Assembly: GCF_000725545.1 (NCBI RefSeq)
Contig: NZ_JNZP01000023.1
Coordinates: 38,991-102,990, forward strand
From: Streptomyces exfoliatus
GTDB taxonomy: Bacteria > Actinomycetota > Actinomycetes > Streptomycetales > Streptomycetaceae
Direction of reading: 5' to 3'
DNA length: 64,000 nucleotides
The notes beneath the pieces are model-generated. The model was not told the origin of the DNA and did not search any database. It saw nothing but the letters and a program-made list of their open reading frames with translations. Of this stretch, positions 32,559 through 41,920 are shown one piece after another (within the stretch, counting starts at the first letter, position 1; every line of letters begins with the position of its first letter). Made by a program: the position numbers and the translations under genes.

Positions 32559-34388
32559 CTACTTGATGACCGTGATGCGGTCCGTCGCCGGCGGGGCCAG
32601 CGGCGCGGCGGCCGAGGAGTGGGCCGTCAGGTAGGCGGTGAACATGTCCAGGTCGGACGCGCCGACAAGCTTGTTCTTGTGCTCCTTCAGGACGGCGAAG
32701 CCGTCGCCGCCACCGGCCAGGAACTCGTTCATCGCGACCCGGTAGGTCTTGGCCGGGTCGATCGCCTCACCGTTGAGCCGCACCGAGCCGACCACGATCC
32801 GGTCGGCACCGGTCTTCGTCATGTCCAGGGTGTAGGTGAAGTTCTTCGACACCTGGAGGATCTTCGGGGCGCCCAGGTTGGCGCCGCTGACCTGCTGCTG
32901 GAGCGTGGTGATGAGCTGGGCGCCGGTCAGGTCGACCGCCGTCATCATGTTGGTGAACGGCTGGACGGTGTACGCCTCGCCGTAGGTCACGACCCCGTCG
33001 CCCTCGGCGCCGGACGCCTTGCGGGTCAGCGGCGCGCGGACGCCGCCCGGGTTCATCAGGGCGAGCTGCGCGCCGCCCTTGTCGGCCGGGGCCATGCCCT
33101 CCAGCTGCGCGTCCGCGATCAGGTTGCCCATCGGCTTCTCGTACACCCCCGCGTCGAGGGGGTTCTCGATGTCGGCGGAGATGTGGCCGACAGGACGGCC
33201 GGCGATCGGCGCGGCCAGGTCCTTCCAGCGCTTGATCAGCTTGCTCATGTCGTCGGCCGGGGCCACGGTACGGGTGACGACGTGGTTCGCGGAGGCGACG
33301 GCGGTGCGGACGATGTCCTTCGTACGACGGTCGTAGGTGAGCGTCGTGTCGGTGTAGAGCCTGCCGAAGGAAGCCGCCGAGGTGACCGTGCGCGGCTTGC
33401 CCGCCGGGTCCGCGATGGTGCACGCGTACGCCTGGTGGGTGTGGCCGGTGACGAGGGCGTCGACCTGCGGGCTGACGTTCTTGGCGATGTCGACGATCGG
33501 GCCGGAGATGCCGTTGCCGGGACCCGGGCTGTCACAGTCGTAGTTGTACGCGCCCGAGGCCGGCAGGCCGCCCTCGTGGAGCAGGGCGACGATCGACTTC
33601 ACGCCCTTGCGCTCGAGCACCTTGGCGTACTTGTTGATCGTCTCGACCTCGTCGCCGAACTCCAGGCCCTTGATGCCCTCGGCCGACACGATGTTGGCGG
33701 TGCCCTCGAGGGTGACGCCGATGAAGCCGATCTTGACGCCGTCCTTCTCCCAGACGAAGTACGGGTCGAGCAGCGGCTTGCCGCTCTTCTCGTCCGTCAC
33801 GTTGGCCGCGAGGTAGGGGAAGTCCGCCCCCTCGAAGGTCTTGCCCTCCTCGAAGCAGCCCTCGGTCGGGTGACAGCCGCCGTTCTGTATCCGGGCCAGC
33901 TCGCGCGCGCCCTCGTCGAACTCGTGGTTGCCGACCGAGCTCACGTCGAGCTTCAGCTTGTTCAGCGCCTCGATGGTCGGCTCGTCGTGGAACAGCCCGG
34001 AGACCAGCGGCGAGGCGCCGATCATGTCGCCCGCGGCCGCGGTGACGGAGTAGCGGTTGCCCTCGCGGGCCTGCCGCAGGTGCGTGGCGAGGTACTCGAC
34101 GCCGCCGACGTCATTGATCGTCTCGGGAGTGCCGTCCTCCTTGAGGCGGGTGAGCCGGCCCGAAGAGCCGGTCGGCGGCTCCAGGTTGCCGTGCAGGTCG
34201 TTGAAGGACAGCAGCTGGACGTCGACCATCCGGCCCCATCCCTTGCCGTTCCCGTACCCGGCGGCGAACTCGTCCCCGGACGCCCCGGCCGACGGCATCG
34301 TGGCGACGAGCGCCCCGACCGTCGCAAGCCCCGCCCCGGTGGCGAGAATCCGCCGCACGGTCTTGTTCTTCCTCGATGCCACTGCCAT
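32559..34388 (-). CDS. secreted 5'-nucleotidase / 2',3'-cyclic nucleotide phosphodiesterase
   Basis: A 609-residue exported enzyme with a Sec/Tat-like signal (KNKTVRRILATGAGLATVGA). The metallophosphoesterase domain shows FNDLHGNLEP, GDMIGASP, GNHEFD and GHTHQ, which form the two-metal site. The C-terminal substrate domain has NPGGVRAPL and YTVQPFTN. It releases phosphate from nucleotides outside the cell, which fits the phosphate-related block downstream. ATG 34388 follows GGGAG closely. The gene is divergent from mshD; no convincing PHO box is seen in the 153-base spacer. No cell-wall anchor is present. Confidence 0.92.
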   Translation of the reverse strand: MAVASRKNKTVRRILATGAGLATVGALVATMPSAGASGDEFAAGYGNGKGWGRMVDVQLLSFNDLHGNLEPPTGSSGRLTRLKEDGTPETINDVGGVEYLATHLRQAREGNRYSVTAAAGDMIGASPLVSGLFHDEPTIEALNKLKLDVSSVGNHEFDEGARELARIQNGGCHPTEGCFEEGKTFEGADFPYLAANVTDEKSGKPLLDPYFVWEKDGVKIGFIGVTLEGTANIVSAEGIKGLEFGDEVETINKYAKVLERKGVKSIVALLHEGGLPASGAYNYDCDSPGPGNGISGPIVDIAKNVSPQVDALVTGHTHQAYACTIADPAGKPRTVTSAASFGRLYTDTTLTYDRRTKDIVRTAVASANHVVTRTVAPADDMSKLIKRWKDLAAPIAGRPVGHISADIENPLDAGVYEKPMGNLIADAQLEGMAPADKGGAQLALMNPGGVRAPLTRKASGAEGDGVVTYGEAYTVQPFTNMMTAVDLTGAQLITTLQQQVSGANLGAPKILQVSKNFTYTLDMTKTGADRIVVGSVRLNGEAIDPAKTYRVAMNEFLAGGGDGFAVLKEHKNKLVGASDLDMFTAYLTAHSSAAAPLAPPATDRITVIK

Positions 34389-34541
34389 GTCTCCCACTCG
34401 TCCCCTTGCCCCGTTTCGTCGGGCCTTGGTCTGCTCCCCGTTGCGCGTGCAGCCTAGAGTCAACGCGCGTAGCGCAACAGGGGGTGGCTGGTTACAAGAC
34501 AGTTGCCGCTGGCTGACGAAGTGTCGCCGTAGGCTCGTGCC

Positions 34542-35468
34542 ATGACTTCCGACGCGGCACCGGCCCTCGAACCCGGACGGCAGATCCACACCTACGACGA
34601 GCTCGCCCCCGAGCAGGTCCAGGACGTACTGGAGCTGCTGGAGGCCGCCGACCACGCCGACGGCGTGCACGCGGTATCCGAGCAGGGCCGGCTGTACCTG
34701 CGCCACGGCCGCCGCGAGGGCGTGCGCCACTTCCTCCTCACCGTCGGCCCCCGCCTGTACGGCTACGCCCAGCTGGAGGAGACCGACCCGATCGAGGCAC
34801 CGGCCGCCGAACTCGTCGTCCACCCGTCGCACCGGGGCCGCGGCCACGGCCGGGCGCTCGGCACCGCCCTGCTCGCCGCCTCCGGCAAGCGGCTGCGCGT
34901 CTGGGCGCACGGCGGCAAGTCCGCCGCCCGGCACCTCGCCCAGGTCCTCGGCCTGACGCTCTTCCGCGAACTGCGCCAGCTCCGGCGCGCGCTGACCCCG
35001 CTGGACATCCCGGAGCCGGTGTACCCCGAGGGCGTGACCGTCCGCACCTTCGTACCCGGCCAGGACGACGAGGCCTGGCTCGCGGTCAACGCCGCCGCCT
35101 TCGCCCACCACCCGGAGCAGGGCTCGCTCACCCAGCGGGACCTGGACGACCGGATGGCCGAGCCGTGGTTCGACCCGAAGGGCTTCTTCCTCGCCGAGAA
35201 GGACGGCCGGCTGATCGGCTTCCACTGGACGAAGACCCATGCCGAGGAGCAGCTCGGCGAGGTGTACGTGGTCGGCATCCTGCCCGACGCGCAGGGCGGC
35301 GGCCTCGGCAAGGCGCTCACCGCGACCGGCCTGCGGCACCTGGCGGCGCAGGGCCTGCCGACGGCGATGCTGTACGTGGACGCGGACAACACCTCGGCGG
35401 TACGGGTCTACGAGGGCCTGGGCTTCGCCACCCACGAGGTGGACCTGATGTACCGCACGGAGTCGTAA
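34542..35468 (+). CDS. mshD: mycothiol synthase (acetyltransferase)
   Basis: A 308-residue protein of two GNAT domains. The acetyl-CoA loops are VVHPSHRGRGHGRALG in the first domain and GILPDAQGGGLGKALTATG in the second. It acetylates cysteinyl-glucosaminyl-inositol in the last step of mycothiol synthesis, the main thiol of actinobacteria. TAGGCT is 6 bases before ATG 34542, so transcription is probably leaderless. Length and sequence match MshD along its whole extent. Confidence 0.95.
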   Translation: MTSDAAPALEPGRQIHTYDELAPEQVQDVLELLEAADHADGVHAVSEQGRLYLRHGRREGVRHFLLTVGPRLYGYAQLEETDPIEAPAAELVVHPSHRGRGHGRALGTALLAASGKRLRVWAHGGKSAARHLAQVLGLTLFRELRQLRRALTPLDIPEPVYPEGVTVRTFVPGQDDEAWLAVNAAAFAHHPEQGSLTQRDLDDRMAEPWFDPKGFFLAEKDGRLIGFHWTKTHAEEQLGEVYVVGILPDAQGGGLGKALTATGLRHLAAQGLPTAMLYVDADNTSAVRVYEGLGFATHEVDLMYRTES

Positions 35469-35483
35469 GACCCGGAGGACAGA

Positions 35484-35531
35484 GGGCGGTTGAGACCGCC
35501 CGGCCGGAAGGGGGCGGTTGACACCGCCCCC
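35484..35531 (+). terminator. two tandem hairpins after mshD
   Basis: GGGCGGT-TGAG-ACCGCCC (35484-35501) and GGGGGCGGT-TGAC-ACCGCCCCC (35510-35531) are near-identical stems in tandem, the second followed by TTCTTT. Together they form a double terminator. Confidence 0.85.
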
Positions 35532-35538
35532 TTCTTTG

Positions 35539-35576
35539 CACCACCCTTTCACTACTTGATTAGTGAAAGGGTGGTG
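35539..35576. promoter_or_regulatory. 38-bp perfect operator palindrome of the GntR/ABC operon
   Basis: CACCACCCTTTCACTA (35539-35554) and TAGTGAAAGGGTGGTG (35561-35576) are perfect inverted repeats around CTTGAT, ending 9 bases before the chosen GntR start. The length and position fit an autoregulatory site for the YtrA-type repressor. Confidence 0.75.
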
Positions 35577-35585
35577 AAAGGGATC

Positions 35586-35972
35586 GTGCTCGAGTACCGC
35601 ATCGACCGGCGCAGCGGCGTCGCCACCTACCTCCAGATCGTCCAGCAGACGAAACAGGCCCTCCGGATGGGCCTCCTGGAACCGGGCGACCGGCTGCCCA
35701 CCGCGCGCGAGGTCGTCGAAGCGACGGCCATCAACCCCAACACGGTCCTCAAGGCCTACCGCGAACTCGAACGCGAAGGCCTCGTCGAGGCCCGCCGCGG
35801 CCTCGGCACCTTCGTCCGCGCCACCCTCGGCACCGGCCCCGCCGACTCGCCCCTGCGTGGCGAACTCACCGACTGGGCCCGCCGCGCGCGCGCCGCCGGC
35901 CTGGAGCGCGAGGACGTGGCCGCGCTCTTCACTTCCGTACTGAAGGAACACTTCGAGGGGGACGACACATGA
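35586..35972 (+). CDS. GntR family regulator, YtrA subfamily
   Basis: A 128-residue regulator starting at GTG 35586; in-frame GTGs at 35571 and 35574 lie within the operator. The winged helix (RSGVATYLQIVQQTKQAL, ATAINPNTVLKAYRELEREG) is typical. The short all-helical C-terminus of about 50 residues defines the YtrA subfamily, which usually represses adjacent ABC transporter genes. It overlaps the ATPase gene by four bases (ATGA). The palindrome immediately upstream is its likely target. Such systems often respond to cell-envelope-active compounds. Confidence 0.88.
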   Translation: MLEYRIDRRSGVATYLQIVQQTKQALRMGLLEPGDRLPTAREVVEATAINPNTVLKAYRELEREGLVEARRGLGTFVRATLGTGPADSPLRGELTDWARRARAAGLEREDVAALFTSVLKEHFEGDDT

Positions 35973-36811
35973 CCGAGGACCCGGCCCTGACGGCCGAAGG
36001 CCTGGGCAAGAAATACGGGGGAAGAGGCCGCGGCTGGGCCCTCCGGGGGTGCGACTTCGCCCTCCCCGCCGGGCGGATCTGCGCCCTCGTCGGCCCCAAC
36101 GGTGCCGGCAAGTCCACCCTCCTCGCCCTCGCCGCCGGGCTCCTGCGCCCCACCGAGGGCACCATCGGCGCCCCGGCCCGCGAACACCTCGCGTACGTCG
36201 CCCAGGACAAGCCGCTCCACCCCCGGCTCAGCGTCGCCGACACCCTCCGCATGGGCCGCGAACTCAACCCCGGTCGGTGGGACTCCGCTCTCGCCAAGCG
36301 GGTCGTCGAGGGCGGAGGCTTCTCCTCCGACACCCTCGTGCGCCACCTCTCCGGCGGCCAGCGCACCCGCGTCGCGCTCGCGCTCGCCCTCGGCAAGCGG
36401 CCCGGACTGCTGCTCCTCGACGAGCCGATGGCCGACCTCGACCCGCTCGCCCGCCATCAGCTGATGGGCGTGCTCATGGCCGACGCCGCCGAGCACGGAA
36501 CCACCGTCGTCATGTCGTCGCACATCCTCACCGAACTGGAGGGCGCCTGCGACCACCTCCTCCTGCTGCACGGCGGCCGGGTCCGCCTCGACGGTGCCGT
36601 CGACGAACTCCTCGCCGCCCACACCCTGCTCACCGGACCCGTGGCCGACCTCGCCCCGCACACGGTCGTCGAGTCCCGGGCGACAGGCCGTCAGCTCACG
36701 GCGCTGATACGCCACGAGGGACCGGTCGAAGGCCCCTGGGAGACGTCGGAACCCTCCCTGGAGGACCTCCTCCTCGCCCACCTCCGCACCACCGAAGGAG
36801 CCCCGGCATGA
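35969..36811 (+). CDS. ABC transporter ATP-binding protein
   Basis: A 280-residue ATPase: Walker A GPNGAGKST at 42-50, signature LSGGQ at 127-131, Walker B LLLLDEP at 147-153 and the switch His in MSSHIL. The C-terminal 70 residues are an extension seen in exporters of this class. It is coupled at both ends by ATGA overlaps, upstream to the GntR repressor and downstream to the permease. Together these form a three-gene exporter operon of the YtrA-controlled type; cargo unknown. Confidence 0.92.
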   Translation: MTEDPALTAEGLGKKYGGRGRGWALRGCDFALPAGRICALVGPNGAGKSTLLALAAGLLRPTEGTIGAPAREHLAYVAQDKPLHPRLSVADTLRMGRELNPGRWDSALAKRVVEGGGFSSDTLVRHLSGGQRTRVALALALGKRPGLLLLDEPMADLDPLARHQLMGVLMADAAEHGTTVVMSSHILTELEGACDHLLLLHGGRVRLDGAVDELLAAHTLLTGPVADLAPHTVVESRATGRQLTALIRHEGPVEGPWETSEPSLEDLLLAHLRTTEGAPA

Positions 36812-37788
36812 GCGCCCTCGCCCTGAAGGGCCCCTACTGGGTGACGGTCCGCCAGTACCGCCGGACGCTGTGGCTGACGGGGGCGCTGGTGCTCCTGACG
36901 CTCGCGGTGATCGGGGGGCTGCGGATCTGGGACCTGCAGACACCCGACGTGTACCTGCAGGACGGGTACTCGGCCCCCTCGGACGAGAACAGGGGGTTCA
37001 GGACGCTCACGCTGGCCATGGACTACCTCGGCCTGGGCATCCTCTTCGTCCCGCTCCTGGCCGGCGCCTTCGTCGCAGGTCCGCTCGTCGCCCGCGAGTT
37101 CGAGTCGGGCACGTACAAGGTGTCCCTCACCCAGTCGCTGAGCCCTGCGACCTGGCTCCGCGCGAAGCTCCTCACCGCGACCGCCGTCGCCCTGCTCGCC
37201 ACGGTCGCCCTCATGGGCGCCTTCCGGATCGGCTGGAGCCGCATGGCTCCCTCCGGGTACCCGAGCTGGGACCCGCACCCGTACGCGGCCACCGGCATCG
37301 TCCACTTCGCGTACGTCCTCGCGGCCGTCGCCGTCGGCGCCCTCCTCGGCCAGCTGATCCGCCGCACCCTCGTCGCCATGTCGGCCACCGGCCTGGTCAT
37401 GGGCGTGGCCCTGCTCGTCATGGGCGCCTACCGCTGGTCCATCCTGCCGGTGAAGACGGTCACCGCCCCGGCAGGCCCCTCCCTCTGGGCACCCGGGCAC
37501 GGCTTGGTCATGGAGACGGGCCTCCTCACCTCCTCCGGAACCCGCTTCGACCGCATGATCTGCTGGGAGGAGGCGTCGCGGACCCCGGGCACGGACGGCG
37601 GCGGGGACCTCTGGAGCAAGATCGAGGCCCAGTGCCTGGCCCGGAACGACGTCACCGGCCAGTACGTCGACTACCACCCCGAGTCCCATTTCTGGTCCAC
37701 GCAGCTCATCGAGACCGGCGTCCTCCTCGCCCTCGCCGTCCTCGCGGCCTTCGCCGCCTTCCGCGTGCTGCGCGCCCGTCACCCGTAG
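36808..37788 (+). CDS. ABC transporter permease
   Basis: A 326-residue protein with six predicted helices. TM1 is TLWLTGALVLLTLAVIGGL, followed by an outside loop of about 40 residues and TM2 LGLGILFVPLLAGAFVAGP. A cytoplasmic VAREFESGTYKVSLTQSLSP segment (split in function, not in sequence) is the classic coupling motif of ABC-2 permeases. A second large external loop contains two Cys (MICWEEA, AQCLARN). Its 3' end is copied twice in the following 60 bases. Confidence 0.88.
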   Translation: MSALALKGPYWVTVRQYRRTLWLTGALVLLTLAVIGGLRIWDLQTPDVYLQDGYSAPSDENRGFRTLTLAMDYLGLGILFVPLLAGAFVAGPLVAREFESGTYKVSLTQSLSPATWLRAKLLTATAVALLATVALMGAFRIGWSRMAPSGYPSWDPHPYAATGIVHFAYVLAAVAVGALLGQLIRRTLVAMSATGLVMGVALLVMGAYRWSILPVKTVTAPAGPSLWAPGHGLVMETGLLTSSGTRFDRMICWEEASRTPGTDGGGDLWSKIEAQCLARNDVTGQYVDYHPESHFWSTQLIETGVLLALAVLAAFAAFRVLRARHP

Positions 37789-37851
37789 GAAGCCCGTCAC
37801 CCGTAGGGGGCGCGGCGCCCGTGAGAAGCCCGGCGTCCGTCACCCGTAAGG
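37774..37851. repeat. copies of the ABC permease 3' end
   Basis: GCCCGTCACCCGTAGG at 37774-37789 contains the permease stop. An identical copy lies at 37792-37807 and a near-copy (TCCGTCACCCGTAAGG) at 37836-37851, all downstream of the gene. Confidence 0.8.
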
Positions 37852-37853
37852 AG

Positions 37854-37895
37854 GAATCGGGGGCGGGGTCCTGACAAGGGCCCCGCCCCCGATTC
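37854..37895. terminator. 15-bp hairpin before ppk
   Basis: GAATCGGGGGCGGGG (37854-37868) pairs perfectly with CCCCGCCCCCGATTC (37881-37895) across a 12-base loop. It ends the ABC operon. Confidence 0.85.
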
Positions 37896-38061
37896 CCGCA
37901 CGACATGTCGTCGTTACCGGCCATTCAGACGCGCTTGCGACGCTCACGCAATGAAGCGCTCCGTGTCCGTGCCCGCCCGGGCCCTCCCCAAAGGGAGACT
38001 TCCCTCCCCCACGGCCCGCTCCGACGCGCCCGACGACCCCTTCGCGCGGAAGAATGGGGCC

Positions 38062-40317
38062 ATGAGCCAGCAGCCCGCCGAGGTCCCGGTCCAGACCTCC
38101 GCCACGCCGTCCGCCCCGTCGTCCGCCGCGTCGTCCCTCGGTTCCATAGCCGCGCACCGCGCGCAGATCGTGAACGGCACCGTCGTGACCGATCTCGCCC
38201 CCGATCTGGACACCGATCCCGACACCTACGAGGGCGACAGCGGGCTCGGCGACGACCTGCCGCAGGGCCGCTTCCTCGACCGGGAACGCAGCTGGCTCGC
38301 GTTCAACGAGCGCGTCCTCGAACTCGCCGAGGACCCGACCACACCCCTCCTCGAACGAGCGAACTTCCTCGCGATCTTCGCCTCGAACCTCGACGAGTTC
38401 TTCATGGTCCGGGTCGCCGGCCTCAAGCGCCGCATCGCGACCGGCGTCGCCACCCGCTCCGCCTCCGGGCTCCAGCCCCGCGAGGTCCTGGACCTGATCT
38501 GGACGCGCTCGCGCGAGCTGATGGCCCGGCACGCCGCCTGCTTCCAGCAGGACGTCGCCCCGGCGCTGGCCGACGAGGGCATCCACCTCATCCGCTGGCC
38601 CGAGCTCACGGAGAAGGAGCAGGCGCGCCTCTTCACCCTGTTCCGGCAGCAGATCTTCCCGGTCCTCACGCCGCTGGCCGTGGACCCGGCGCACCCCTTC
38701 CCGTACATCTCCGGCCTGAGCCTCAACCTCGCCGTGGTCGTGCGCAATCCGGTGAGCGGCCACCGCCACTTCGCGCGCGTGAAGGTGCCGCCGCTGCTCA
38801 CCCGCTTCCTGGAGGCCTCCCCGCAGCGCTACGTCCCCCTGGAGGACGTGATCGCGGCGCACCTGGAGGAGCTGTTCCCCGGCATGGAGGTGCTGGCGCA
38901 CCACATGTTCCGGGTGACCAGGAACGAGGACCTGGAGGTCGAGGAGGACGACGCCGAGAACCTGCTCCAGGCCCTGGAGAAGGAGCTCATGCGGCGCCGC
39001 TTCGGGCCGCCGGTGCGCCTGGAGGTCGAGGAGTCCATCGACCCGTACGTCCTCGACCTGCTCGTACGCGAGCTGAAGGTGTCCGACGCCGAGGTGTACC
39101 CGCTGCCCGGCCCGCTGGACCTGACCGGGCTCTTCGGGATCGCCGGGCAGGACCGGCCCGAGCTGAAGTACCCGAAGTTCATCGCCGGCACCCACCGGGA
39201 CCTCGCCGAGGTGGAGTCGGCGTCCGCGCCGGACGTCTTCGCGGCGCTGCGCGAGCGGGACGTGCTCCTGCACCACCCGTACGACTCGTTCTCGACGTCC
39301 GTGCAGGCCTTCCTGGAGCAGGCGGCGGCCGACCCCGACGTCCTCGCGATCAAGCAGACGCTGTACCGGACCTCGGGCGACTCCCCGATAGTCGACGCCC
39401 TCATCGACGCCGCCGAGTCCGGCAAGCAGGTCCTCGTCCTCGTCGAGATCAAGGCCCGCTTCGACGAGCAGGCCAACATCAAGTGGGCGCGCAAGCTGGA
39501 GGAGTCCGGCTGCCACGTCGTGTACGGCCTCGTCGGCCTGAAGACCCACTGCAAGCTGTCGCTCGTCGTACGGCAGGAGGGCGAGCTGCTCCGCCGCTAC
39601 TCGCACGTCGGCACCGGCAACTACCACCCGAAGACGGCCCGGCTGTACGAGGACCTCGGCCTGCTCACCGCCGACCCGCAGGTCGGCGCGGACCTCTCCG
39701 ACCTGTTCAACCGGCTCTCCGGCTACTCCCGCCGCGAGACGTACCGCCGTCTGCTCACCGCCCCGAAGTCGCTGCGGGACGGACTGGTCTCCCGGATCAC
39801 CAAGGAGATCGTCCACCACCGCGCCGGACGGCCCGCCTACGTACGGATCAAGGTCAACTCCCTGGTCGACGAGGCGATCATCGACGCCTGCTACCAGGCC
39901 TCGCGCGCCGGCGTCCCCGTCGACATCTGGGTCCGCGGCATCTGCGCCGTGCGCCCCGGGGTCACCGGCCTCTCGGAGAACATCCGGGTCCGTTCGATCC
40001 TCGGCCGCTTCCTGGAGCACTCCCGGGTCTTCGCCTTCGGCAACGGCGGCGAACCCGAGGTCTGGTTCGGCAGCGCCGACATGATGCACCGCAACCTGGA
40101 CCGCCGGATCGAGGCCCTCGTACGGGTCTCCGACCCGGCCCACCGGGCCGCGCTCACCCGGCTCCTGGAGACCGGGATGTCCGACACCACCTCCTCCTGG
40201 CACCTCGGACCCGACGGGAACTGGACGCGGCACGCGACCGACCCCGACGGCCGCCCCCTGCGGCACGTCCAGGAGATGCTCATCGACGCGCGGAGGCGCC
40301 GGCGTGCACAACCCTGA
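38062..40317 (+). CDS. ppk: polyphosphate kinase 1
   Basis: A 751-residue enzyme that reversibly builds polyphosphate from ATP. The conserved core starts at [21 protein letters not shown] split near residue 68, and continues with [33 protein letters not shown] carries the autophosphorylated histidine of the family, and a second conserved block is [13 protein letters not shown]. The N-terminal 60 residues are a disordered Pro/Ser tail. ATG 38062 (MSQQPAEV) matches other Streptomyces starts; the frame is open to ATG 37951, which would add 37 residues. The CHAD gene overlaps its 3' end by 14 bases. In S. lividans ppk is PhoP-controlled; only weak 11-base repeats are seen here. Confidence 0.95.
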   Translation: MSQQPAEVPVQTSATPSAPSSAASSLGSIAAHRAQIVNGTVVTDLAPDLDTDPDTYEGDSGLGDDLPQGRFLDRERSWLAFNERVLELAEDPTTPLLERANFLAIFASNLDEFFMVRVAGLKRRIATGVATRSASGLQPREVLDLIWTRSRELMARHAACFQQDVAPALADEGIHLIRWPELTEKEQARLFTLFRQQIFPVLTPLAVDPAHPFPYISGLSLNLAVVVRNPVSGHRHFARVKVPPLLTRFLEASPQRYVPLEDVIAAHLEELFPGMEVLAHHMFRVTRNEDLEVEEDDAENLLQALEKELMRRRFGPPVRLEVEESIDPYVLDLLVRELKVSDAEVYPLPGPLDLTGLFGIAGQDRPELKYPKFIAGTHRDLAEVESASAPDVFAALRERDVLLHHPYDSFSTSVQAFLEQAAADPDVLAIKQTLYRTSGDSPIVDALIDAAESGKQVLVLVEIKARFDEQANIKWARKLEESGCHVVYGLVGLKTHCKLSLVVRQEGELLRRYSHVGTGNYHPKTARLYEDLGLLTADPQVGADLSDLFNRLSGYSRRETYRRLLTAPKSLRDGLVSRITKEIVHHRAGRPAYVRIKVNSLVDEAIIDACYQASRAGVPVDIWVRGICAVRPGVTGLSENIRVRSILGRFLEHSRVFAFGNGGEPEVWFGSADMMHRNLDRRIEALVRVSDPAHRAALTRLLETGMSDTTSSWHLGPDGNWTRHATDPDGRPLRHVQEMLIDARRRRRAQP

Positions 40318-41311
40318 CCACTCTGACCACGGACGGGACGTCTCGGCCGGCGAGGTCCTGGCCCCCTACCTGCACGCCCGGGCCGCGGACTTCCTCCGCG
40401 GCCTCCGGCTGCACGCCGAGAGCGGCTCGGACACGGCCGGATCCGAGGAGGCGACCCGCACCCTGCGCGGCGCCGCCCGCCGGATCGGCGCCACGCTCCA
40501 CACCTTCCGGCCGCTGCTCGACACGGCCTGGGCGGACCAGCTGCGCACCGAGCTGGCCTGGCTCTCCGGCACCCTGGCCCTGGAGCAGGCCTGCACGTCC
40601 CGGCTCGTCCGCCTGGTGGACGCGCTGTCCCGCCTGTCGAGCGGTACGGGTACGGGGCACGGCGGCGCCGTACCCGCCGCCCGGGGCAGTGAGGCGGCCG
40701 GCCTCACCGTGGGAGCCGCCCGGGCCGGCGCCCTCCTCGAACGCCAGCTGACCCTGGCCCGTACACGAGCCCACTCGGCGTCCCTGCAGGCACTCGGCTC
40801 GGCCCGCTTCCACGCCGTCGCCGACGCCGTCGCCCTCCTCGCCTCCGAAGTGCCGCTCGGCCCCGTCGGCGCGGCCCCCGCCATCGAGGTCCTCGACGGC
40901 CCCGCCGAGGTCGCCGAACGGCGCCTCCTGGAGGCGGTGGCGGCCCTGCCCCTGACCAGGGCCGCCCACCCGTACAACGCGGACGCCCTCGCGCTCGCCG
41001 CCGGGGAAGGACAGGACGCGCCCTGGCACCAGACCCGGCTCCTGCTGCGCCTGCACCGCTACGCCTGCGAGGCCCTGCACACCGGCGGCGAACCGCACTC
41101 CGTCCTGTACGAGGCGGCCCGCGCCCTGGACCGGCACCGGGACGCCGCCGAAGCCGCGACGGCCGCCGCCACCGCCGCCCGCACCCCCCGCATCGCCCCG
41201 GCGACCGCGTACGCCCTGGGGGTGCTCCACGCCGACCAGCGCCACGAGGTGGAGGCGGCCCGCTTCGCCTTCCAGCGCGCCTGGCACAGAACGACGGCAC
41301 CGGTCCCATGA
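40304..41311 (+). CDS. CHAD domain protein
   Basis: A 335-residue all-helical protein of the CHAD family, which binds polyphosphate through conserved His, Arg and Lys faces. Visible pieces are [22 protein letters not shown] and [20 protein letters not shown], each a helix pair of the fold. GTG 40304 lies inside the end of ppk behind GGAGG. Coupling to polyphosphate kinase makes a role in handling or localising polyphosphate likely. The middle and C-terminus are Ala-rich and more diverged than in typical CHAD proteins. Confidence 0.85.
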   Translation: MHNPDHSDHGRDVSAGEVLAPYLHARAADFLRGLRLHAESGSDTAGSEEATRTLRGAARRIGATLHTFRPLLDTAWADQLRTELAWLSGTLALEQACTSRLVRLVDALSRLSSGTGTGHGGAVPAARGSEAAGLTVGAARAGALLERQLTLARTRAHSASLQALGSARFHAVADAVALLASEVPLGPVGAAPAIEVLDGPAEVAERRLLEAVAALPLTRAAHPYNADALALAAGEGQDAPWHQTRLLLRLHRYACEALHTGGEPHSVLYEAARALDRHRDAAEAATAAATAARTPRIAPATAYALGVLHADQRHEVEAARFAFQRAWHRTTAPVP

Positions 41312-41724
41312 CCGCCGACGACCGGGGCCCGATCCTGGCGGCGGGCTGCGTCCTGTGGCGCCCGGCGCTTTCCGGCCACGGCATCGAGGTCGCGCTCGTC
41401 CACCGGCCGAAGTGGAACGACTGGTCGCACCCGAAGGGCAAGCGCAAACGCGGCGAGACGGCGGAGGCGTGCGCGCTGCGCGAGGTCCTGGAGGAGACGG
41501 GCCGGCACTGCGAGCTCGGCCCCCGCCTCCCCACGGTCCGCTACACGGTGGCGGGGCGCCCCAAGGAGGTCGTCTACTGGGCGGCCCGCGCCCTGGACGG
41601 CGCCTTCACCCCGACGAGAGAGATCGACGCGCTGCTCTGGCTGGCCCCCGCAGCGGCGAGATCCCGCCTCACCCAGCCCCGGGACCGGGAGCTCCTGGAC
41701 GCCGCCGTGGCCACCCGCCTCTGA
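41308..41724 (+). CDS. Nudix hydrolase
   Basis: A 138-residue Nudix protein. The box G(x5)E(x7)REVLEETG is complete: it opens GKRKRGETAEA and closes LREVLEETG. The start overlaps the CHAD stop as ATGA. Mycobacterial MutT1-type relatives carry an extra histidine-phosphatase domain; here only the Nudix domain is present. Likely substrates are oxidised nucleotides, dinucleoside polyphosphates or inositol/polyphosphate-type molecules; the ppk-CHAD context favours a phosphate-polymer link. Confidence 0.92.
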   Translation: MTADDRGPILAAGCVLWRPALSGHGIEVALVHRPKWNDWSHPKGKRKRGETAEACALREVLEETGRHCELGPRLPTVRYTVAGRPKEVVYWAARALDGAFTPTREIDALLWLAPAAARSRLTQPRDRELLDAAVATRL

Positions 41725-41751
41725 GCCGGCCACACCCGGGCTTACGGCACG

Positions 41752-41795
41752 GTTCACTTCCCGTTCACTCTCTTCGGCCGACCGCTTCACCTGTT
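41752..41795 (+). promoter_or_regulatory. PHO box of the pst operon
   Basis: Successive 11-base units GTTCACTTCCC, GTTCACTCTCT, TCGGCCGACCG and CTTCACCTGTT; three keep the TTCAC core of PhoP direct repeats. TAATTT follows as a -10-like box. This is the expected PhoP activation site about 125 bases before pstS. Confidence 0.9.
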
Positions 41796-41920
41796 CTGCC
41801 TAATTTCGGACGTACACGGTGCAGAGAGCACAGCGATGCACCTCCAACCGACACACGCCGCCGTAGAACGTTCAGGACACTCGGTCCACGACTGGCGGCT
41901 TCTGGAAGGAACACCCGAAA

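Noticed and set aside
32559..35951. A minus-strand frame open across mshD and the nucleotidase gene (over 1100 codons)
   Set aside because: Only the part from 34388 downward matches a protein family. The upstream portion is the antisense shadow of mshD and lacks recognisable protein features.
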